DNA of 64,000 bases from Ypsolopha sequella. Its lineage: Eukaryota > Arthropoda > Insecta > Lepidoptera > Ypsolophidae. This document shows positions 57,257-64,000 of the stretch, one piece after another. The notes under the pieces are model-generated. The model made no database searches. It had not been told where the DNA came from and was given only the letters and a program-made list of their open reading frames with translations. The stretch lies in the NCBI GenBank assembly GCA_934047225.1, contig OW203984.1:8751201-8815200 (forward strand), written 5' to 3'. Position 1 is the first letter of the stretch. Each line of letters opens with the position of its first letter. The position numbers and the translations under genes were made by a program.

Positions 57257-58012
57257 AAACTTTTACATATCGCCTTAAGTAGGTAAGTCGAAAATGTATC
57301 AGTGAAAGTATTTAAAACAATAGCGTAATTAAAATTAATTTCAAAATTTCGGTTAAACATAAAAGTGACCTTCCTTCACCAGGTTTTGTGAGGAATATGT
57401 GGCGGCTTCCATCATCTCCGGCATACCCACGCTATCGCAGCCGCGGCCGCCACAGGTACTATTTTCTATAGCCGCCGCTCATCTCTGAAGGCACTGCGTC
57501 TGTGCCCATAGAAAATAGTACTTTTACCGTGCCATCATCAGCACAGCTGGCATGACTTGCCCGAGTCTGGTATGGTGACTTATTGCGTTTTACGGAATTA
57601 CCTTAGGACCTATATTTTTAACAAGAAAATTAATTTGGAAGGTAATTCCTTCTTAATTCCATTCCAGCTGCAAATCTAATGAATCCATAAAAGATTACAT
57701 GCAGATTTTAGTATTAAAATATATTTATTGCCCAACTTTATTAAAAGCACAAAACTACTTGAATTTTTGAAATATTCCTATTATTACCGAAGTTCGCGAT
57801 AGCGATATTTATTACTTTTAGTATGAACTCGTGTCAGATGAAGTCACGACACATGCCGTAAAGCTCACTTTAATTGCCAATAACTTCGTAAACTTTTGAG
57901 ATATCTAAAAAATTATTTTACTACTATTTTAAGCTTATTAAACGCTATTGATTTTCGTGTATCTTTATGTAGGAGACAGGCTCATTAATAATTTTCTATC
58001 TTGTTAGAGAGT
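57257..58012. other. No gene recognised
   Basis: Includes a GC-richer stretch (57400-57570) with a short inverted pair, GTACTATTTTCTAT and ATAGAAAATAGTAC (57457-57522). Confidence 0.45.
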
Positions 58013-58318
58013 AGTAGTATTTGAAGTAGTAGTATTTACAGTAGTATTTAGAGTAATAGTATTTAGAGTATTAGTATTTAGAGTAGTAATTTTTAGAGTG
58101 TTAGTATTAAGAGTAGTAATTAGATTAGTAGTATTTAGAGTAGTAATTAGAGTAGTAGTATTTAGAGTAGAAGAATTTAGAGAAGTATTTTTTAGAGTAT
58201 TAGTATTTAGAGTAGTAATTAGAGTAGTAGTATTTAGAGTAGTTGAATTTAGAGAAGTATTTTTTAGAGTATTAGTATTTAGAGTAGTAATTAGATTAGT
58301 AGTATTTAGAGTGTCCAA
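58013..58318 (+). repeat. AT-rich minisatellite, TAGTATTTAGAG units
   Basis: Irregular 12-15-bp units of the type GTAGTATTTAGAGTA. Within it a 72-bp block (containing AGAAGTATTTTTTAGAGTAT) recurs at 58181 and 58253. The minus strand reads as Asn/Thr/Leu-rich, an artefact of the repeat. Confidence 0.9.
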
Positions 58319-58837
58319 AGCGATGGATTTCGCAATAAATCATATAAACTACTGCCCAATTATGCATAATTTCCTTTGCTATAGTTGTAGAGTATGATCA
58401 GTTGTTTAACAACTAAGCGGCCTACACCCTGTGTGTTTATATAGAACCCCGGCTCTTTCAAACATGTTAACCTACATGAGTTCACTTCACTTAACACTGT
58501 GACGCTCGGCAGGGCTGGCACGGTTTTATTTATACATGGCACTTTGAAGTGATGCTGTGTAGTGAAAGGGTTAATTAGGTGAGAGATCCATGCAAGAACA
58601 GGGTCAAATGATCCAAAGACAAATTAGAGCGTATTTATTGAACAGAGAAGTTTACGCGATCGTCGGTTACTAACGCTGTGTTAGTTCAAATTTTATGTGA
58701 AAGACACTCAACAAGACGAGTGTAACGGTGTAGATTTTCTCTTAGGGAGTACATTTGGCTATGGTTTGAGTAGTGCGTGCATACGCACTTTTTCTAGTGT
58801 CTGTAACCTCGCACCCGTACAAAACGCGCAAAACACA
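58319..58837. other. No gene recognised
   Basis: Nothing assignable. Confidence 0.4.
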
Positions 58838-59216
58838 CATCCATCCATCCATCCATCCATCAGCCTAGTTCGTCCACTGCTGGACATAAGCCTTTCCAGG
58901 ATAACTCCCGGCGGTTATCCTGGAAGAATTGCCCATACTCACACAAGCTGGGCAGGTGGGTTGGTGAGCGCGGAGCCGAAACCCTCGCATCAGTGATGCC
59001 GCTGCCCATCACGAGTCTGTTCCATATAAGGCCCGGCTATTAGGGATGGATATACTGCCATCCATCGGTCCCAGGCATGGTTTTTTGTTTTGTTTTGTTT
59101 GTTTTTTGCCTGTGAGCTGTCCTCTTACTCTCTCCCGAATTACCTCGAGGGGGTCTCCAAGTAAGATATGGTGGTACCTCCACAGTCGAGCCGGGCATCA
59201 GCTCTACCACCTGTTA
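58838..59216 (+). repeat. SINE-like repeat family C, full-length
   Basis: (ATCC)n start at 58838-58862, then the same order as 32820-33182. A TTTTG/TTTTGTTTTG run at about 59081-59107 is specific to this copy. Confidence 0.8.
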
Positions 59217-59439
59217 CAAAACACACAAAACGAGCTTATTTGTACACGCCACTACAACCATAGCCGAACCATACCATGGCCAAATACTTTATATTCTCTG
59301 CCATGGCCGAACAGACTTCGTGAGATATCTAGATACACCGCAGCTTGTCCAGTCCATGACCGAGTTCGAAAAACCAACCGTTTCCCCTCCCATAACTAAT
59401 TTCCTATTGGACTTACGAATTTGAAATTCTGCGTACATG
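59217..59439. other. No gene recognised
   Basis: Short interval without identified features. Confidence 0.4.
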
Positions 59440-59751
59440 TTGAAGTCCCCAAAAGTACCTAAGATCCTAAATTTCATAAATCACTATTTTTTTTCACTGA
59501 CTGACCCACTTACTCATATAAAATCTAAAGCACTTCGAGGTGACTCAGAAACTTAAAATTTGGCATAAACGTAGACCATTCAGCGTTGATAAAGAAGTTA
59601 TTCAGAAAATTACTAACATATATTTAATTTATTTGGAAGTTATTAGTAACCATCTCAATGAGATCCTTTGGATAAATTGAGTGTAATAAATCGAAAGTAT
59701 CGAGTTAAGTCGGTCAATATAACTGCTCGTGGAATAAAATTTGTGTTTTAG

Positions 59752-60043
59752 GAGTAGTTTCGCAGCCGGATTGTAAAAAGCCCGCGTTTTTCTAATAAAT
59801 CGAAATAGAACACTTAAATTTAAAATAACTCAATAATATGCTGTAAATCAGAATTTCAAAAATTCTGAATTTAAAAAATACAGAAACCAATGGAATCTTT
59901 GCGATGTCAACACACACAATACATAGGCAATAAGGTTTTGTTTAAGTAATAACTTTTGAGTGAATTTTGAATTTAAGTGTTCTGTTTCGATTAATTAGAA
60001 AAAGGCAGGTTTTTACAATCCGGCTGCAAAACCGCTCTTAAAC
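59752..60043. mobile_element. Foldback element family D, complete copy
   Basis: Inverted ends GTTTCGCAGCCGGATTGTAA and TTACAATCCGGCTGCAAAAC, with CTAATAAATCGAAATAGAAC / GTTCTGTTTCGATTAATTAG next. 292 bp. Confidence 0.85.
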
Positions 60044-60419
60044 GGTACGTACGTACAAGACTCTTAGGCCACGAGTCTAATTGCATTCACGCGGGTAAAA
60101 CTACGGGAAAAAGACTATTAAAATAAATATAAGAATTTAAATACCCACAACTTTACAAAAATCAATGATATCCCAACAAAAACATAAAATGTAAAAAAGG
60201 GGCTGAGTTAAGTACAAAGGCAGTGCAGGATTATCGGCTTCGTCAAAAAAAGAATTGAGATCAACTTGGGTGCCGAGGTTTGTGGAGGTTCCTTCATTCA
60301 TAGCTGCAATAATAATCAACGTTCTTCACTTGTTTTAAAAGAAAGTCTGTTAGGGTCCTTGCTACTGAATAAATAGAACTTGGCAAGTTATTTCACCGTT
60401 AACTATTTGCATGTATGAT

Positions 60420-60817
60420 CAGTGGCGTAGCGTAGGTCACTGTCGCCCGGGGCGGAGTCATAATTTGCCGCCCTTTTGACGTCATAAAAATGACAATGTT
60501 GGTGACAAAAAACATAACGATATGAAAGAATTGAGCGAAAAATATGTATTTCAACACCGTGCATGTACACTTACACGTCTAAACAAAAACAAGGGCCAAC
60601 CGCCACTCGTGATTTGCAACAACTGTATAGGGCGAGAGCTCGGCGAGAGGGACATTGAATATGTGCAAGTGAGTAAGAGCTAACTTCTTGAAAAATTAAT
60701 TTTTTGGCTGACCGTCAGTGACCGCAAAAAAAAAATATTTCCCAATTTCGCCGCCCTCCTAATGATGGCGCCCGGGGCAGTCGGCTTCTCCGCCCCCTCC
60801 CCCATCGCTACGCCACT
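60420..60817. mobile_element. Non-autonomous hAT element with 8-bp target duplication
   Basis: Starts CAGTGGCGTAGCG and ends CGCTACGCCACTG (perfect inverted 13-mer), flanked by TGTATGAT on both sides (60412-60419 and 60818-60825). GC-rich GCCGCCC-type subterminal sequence, 398 bp, no transposase. The related unoccupied site TATATGAT is at 25032-25039. Confidence 0.95.
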
Positions 60818-60905
60818 GTGTATGATGTAACCGTTTAAACTTTAGCTTTATATACAGTGAGCCTAACCAACGGGTCGCTTAGTATGGGGACCCAAAATCA
60901 AAGTA

Positions 60906-61229
60906 CAGTAAGGCCTCGCTAATCCGGACCCCCGCTTATCCGGTGATCCCTGTAATCCGGACGGGCAAATAAACTTCGTTTTTTTTAACTTCATGTTAAA
61001 TGTGCAGATTTCTTACACGTTTGAATGTAATTCTCTACATATGTAGTTTTGTATGTATGTATTGTCTGTTTTGTTTGTCTCACTTATCGTTTTTCAATAA
61101 TTAATTAAATAAACTTAAGGTTAACCATGTATTTTAATACCATTAAAATATTGCAGACCACAATCCGGACGCCTCGGTAATCCGCCAAGGGCCTGTTTTT
61201 TGCCTATCCGGATTAGCGAGGCCCTATTG
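60906..61229. mobile_element. pogo/Tigger-like MITE
   Basis: Left CAGTAAGGCCTCGCTAATCC, right GGATTAGCGAGGCCCTATTG, imperfect inverted repeats, flanked by TA on both sides (60904-60905 and 61230-61231). CAGTA...CTCGCTAATCCGG termini are typical of pogo/Tigger elements. 324 bp, non-coding. Confidence 0.85.
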
Positions 61230-61231
61230 TA

Positions 61232-62230
61232 CTCTGATTTGTACAAGCAAAAGAATATTACTCAGTGCATGGCATACCATGGCAGTTCCTATTTTAACCA
61301 CGTAAAGGTATATTTTTTAGGGCGGAAAGCGTTATTTATCTAATACAGTAATCTTTTGCGCCACATTTGTTATGTGGATACCTTTTAAAGGATAAAAGAC
61401 TTTTTATGTTTTTGTGTTTTGTTGTTGGTAAAAGAATAGCTTACGAACTGGATTTGTAAGTGCAAAACATAGTGTGGAAAGCAAAGCTGCGTAAAATATT
61501 CATTTGGATTAAGTGTGTACCTACTGTGGTCAAAGGAAGGGTTGTCGCGAATATCGCGAGTCCAATTTGCGTTAAATCATTTATCATTATCACTTAATAA
61601 TTTTTATCTAATTGCACTAAATTTACATGGCACCGGCAGGAGGAAGGTGGCAACACTATCGCGTTTTTTGACAGTCAGATATAATTTGGAGTTGAAGGAA
61701 TAATCAATAATTTCGTGTTTCAATGGTAAAAGGATCATTGGTGAGTCTGAACATGTTCACTCTGCCTAATGAAAAGTACATATTCAAGAACAGATAGATT
61801 AGGATCCAAAGGTTGTATCTAGCAGTAAAAATTAGTATGATATCGCTGCGGCGATTGTATCAGTGTTCTCAAGACAATCAGTATTTTTATCAGACCAGCT
61901 GTGAGGATTGGGGTGACTGTAAGGGGAGGTTGGAGGTCACAGGGGTTTTGGGAGCCCGATTCAGATTAATACAATCAGTATATTTTGGAAATACTGGTTT
62001 GGACCAGACAATCAGATACGTGTGCACTATAAAGTGCAGGTACGTATATTATATAAATAAGTTAAATTCGCAAGCTAATAAGCTTAGCGACAAGAGTGGC
62101 AACAAAATTCCACCTTTTACGGAATATTGAACAGCGTCAGATACAAATCAAGGATATATTTTCTAAGGACGCTTTCACGTAGAAGGTTACCGGCGCCGAT
62201 CTACCAGACAGCGTGCGAAACAAACTTTTT
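61232..62230. other. No gene recognised
   Basis: A frame open from 61813 to 62130 has no ATG at its start and no motif. A (tetranucleotide-free) AT-rich background otherwise. Confidence 0.4.
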
Positions 62231-62530
62231 GAAATTCTTGTTTACAGAAACCAATGGAAACTTTGCGATGGCAACATACATACACAATACATAGGTAATA
62301 AGGTTTTGTTGAATAACTATTGAGTGAATTTTGAATGTAAGTGTTCTGTTTTGATTAAGAGCGATTTCGCAGCCGGATTGTGAAATACCAATCTTTTTCT
62401 AATTAGTCGAAACAGAGCACTTAAATTCAAAATTCACTCAATAGCTATTCAACAAAACCTTTGATATGACCTATGTATTGTGTGTAATGCATTCGCAAAG
62501 TTTTCATTGGTTTCTGTAAACAAGAATTTA
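62231..62530. mobile_element. Foldback element family D, arms in outward arrangement
   Basis: Here the ATTCTTGTTTACAGAAACCA end lies outside and the TTAAGAGCGATTTCGCAGCC block in the middle, the opposite order to 59752-60043. Both arms (CATAGGTAATAAGGTTTTGT and its inverse) are present, so the structure is a complete inverted repeat of about 300 bp. Confidence 0.75.
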
Positions 62531-62701
62531 AAAATTTTTGAAGTTCTAATAAAAGAAAAAAAAAACTGATATATTCTTGACATATAATCATTAGTATCTA
62601 ATAAGAACATTATTTTGTTTCCTTTATCGCCACAAATTAAAACCCTTTTTGGAAAAAAATGTCTATCTATGTTGGCGATGTAACCGAGTGGAAAATAAAT
62701 A

Positions 62702-62984
62702 AAAAAACGGGCCAAGTGCGAGTCGGACTCGGGCACGAAGGGTTCCGTACCATTATCTATAAAAACGGCAAAAAAAATTAATTCGGTTGTATTGGAGTCC
62801 CCTTAAATATTTACTTTATTCTGTTTTTTAGTATTTGTTGTTATAGCGGCAACAGAATTACATCATCTGTGAAAATTTCAATTGTTCACGGTTTAAGAGA
62901 TACAGCTTGGTGACAGACGGACGGACAGCGGAGTCTTAGTAATAGGGTCCCGACCCTTACCCTTTAGGTACGTAGCCCTAAAAA
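62702..62984 (+). repeat. GGCCAAGTGCG repeat, full-length 283-bp reference copy
   Basis: AACGGGCCAAGTGCGAGTCG, ACGAAGGGTTCCGTACCATT, GTTGTTATAGCGGCAACAGA, GACGGACGGACAGCGGAGTC, CCCTTTAGGTACGTAGCCCT. TTCCGTAC near the start and GTACG-AACCCT near the end are inverted. Confidence 0.9.
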
Positions 62985-63180
62985 CACATTCATTAACTAT
63001 CAAGATTACAACAAAAGCCGTATCAAAATTTATCTTGTGATTTTTATAATATTAGGTAGCTACTTTCAAGGCAAATGGAAATAATAATAAAAAATAGTTT
63101 TGCGAAAAGAAGTTTTTATGTATGAGACACTGGCCAGTTATAATTTATTTTGAAAATTTTCTTATTTAAAAATAAGAATA

Positions 63181-64000
63181 CGAACGTTCCAACTTCAAAA
63201 TTTCACTACACATTTTGTACGAGCTAAATGGGAACATTTTCGCGCGATGATTTTTTACGATTTCAAATGTCGCCTAAAGCCGGAAGAATCATATAATACT
63301 CGTAGATTTCAAATGGCATTTATGGATAAAAGCCCTTCTAAGGCAATCGTGTACCGCTGGTATAACGAATTTAAGCGCGTTCGGCTAACTTTGAGTGTTG
63401 AAGAAAGAAGTGGTCGCCCTTTGACGGCTTTTACAGAAGGAAACGTGCTAGCACTGAAATATTTAATTCAAGAGAATAGGCGAATTACATATGAAAAGAT
63501 TCAGCAGATATTGTAGTTTGGATCGAGAAGCATTCGCGAGATTCTACACGAGCACCTTCGCGTGAGGAGGATAGTTTCGCGCTGGGTGCCGCACAACCTC
63601 ACCGCTGCTCAGAAGCAGGCTCGCGTGGAATGGTGCAGTGTCATGATTGCTAAATTTGAAGCAGGCTCGTCTTGGCGTGTTTATGACATTATCGAAGGTG
63701 ACCAATCTTGAATTTATCAATACAATCCAGAAACGAAGCTCCAGTTAACAGTTTGGCTGTTTGAAAACGAAACAACGCCTACCAAAGTGAAGCGATCTAG
63801 AAGCGAAGGGAAGATATTGATCACTAGTTTTTTCAATTTGACAAATTGTTGTCAATTCCTTTACAAAATCAAAGTAGCATCAATGTCGAATGGTATACTA
63901 CCAAATGCTTAGCAGAAGTTTTCATTGCTGTGTGCAACAAGCGACCGAACACGGGGTTCCGTGGGCTACTGCTTCACCATGACAACGCACCAGCGCACTT
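63181..64000 (+). pseudogene. mariner transposase relic, runs off the window
   Basis: Encodes the N-terminal DNA-binding part and start of the DDE domain of a mariner-family transposase, which cuts and pastes DNA at TA. The frame reads RAKWEHFRAM (63220-63249), then KSPSKAIVYRWYNEFKR and EERSGRP (helix-turn-helix region), to a TAG at 63514. The same frame continues with ILHEHLRVRRIVSRWVPHNL, then VYDIIEGDQS. The first catalytic Asp is at 63700-63702, followed at 63709 by TGA where the family has Trp (GDESW). After another frame change (about 63880-63905) it reads AEVFIAVCNKRPN, then LLHHDNAPAH with the second catalytic Asp at 63981. Two stops and a frameshift make it inactive. The 5' terminus was not identified. 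Confidence 0.88.

Larger units (their letters stand above)
59440..60870 (+). repeat. Dispersed repeat H, interrupted copy
   Basis: Segments 59440-59750, 60375-60419 and 60818-60850 match 24661-25055 in order. They are separated by a foldback element plus about 330 bp of other sequence, and by a hAT element. 60255-60330 is a reversed match to 25065-25130. Confidence 0.65.

Noticed and set aside
58004..58318. Asn/Thr/Leu-rich minus-strand frame of 104 codons
   Set aside because: A translation of the AT-rich minisatellite; repeat-driven composition.

Overview
This window looks like repeat-dense, gene-poor nuclear DNA from a moth or butterfly (Lepidoptera). The evidence is AT-rich sequence, many dispersed repeats of kinds seen across lepidopteran genomes (the family starting GGCCAAGTGCGAGTCGG and ending TACGGAACCCTAAA; the family starting TGCCCGCGGCTTCGCCCGCG), mariner, hAT and pogo-like DNA elements, and an insect acid-lipase-type gene. 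No rRNA gene, CRISPR array or bacterial-style operon was seen.

Only one intact protein gene is well supported: a single-exon secreted lipase at 7872-9086 (+). Its Ser-Asp-His triad is in place and poly(A) signals follow it. A foldback element sits about 230 bp upstream of its start codon, and its 3' flank is made of a dispersed repeat. All other recognisable coding sequence is relic: a frameshifted non-LTR reverse transcriptase C-terminus (1143-1410), the start of a THAP domain inside a TTAA-flanked element (2274-3240), two short N-termini that resemble Crypton-like tyrosine recombinases (30591-30686 and 49988-50122, both on the minus strand), and a broken mariner transposase running off the right edge (63181-64000).

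Layout: 1-7.4 kb, dispersed repeats, a non-LTR relic, a candidate Kolobok-like element and a hAT element with an 8-bp target duplication. 7.4-9.8 kb, lipase gene and flanks. 10-16 kb, MITEs and a 2.2-kb structure bounded by inverted copies of a 390-bp palindrome-led element. 16-25 kb, lepidopteran interspersed repeats, several nested. 25-53 kb, mostly unique AT-rich DNA with hairpin MITEs, foldback elements, tRNA-like sequences and one possible LTR. 53.39-56.25 kb, a CpG-rich satellite of about 349 copies of an 8-bp unit (consensus GATACGNC) with an alternating 424/384-bp higher-order period. 56-64 kb, a small minisatellite, SINE-like repeats, a nested cluster (foldback, hAT, pogo-like) and the mariner relic.

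The most interesting items are the satellite with its higher-order repeat, and a set of palindrome-led elements, two families of which carry fragments resembling Crypton-type recombinase genes. All family names come from reading the sequence; no database search was possible.
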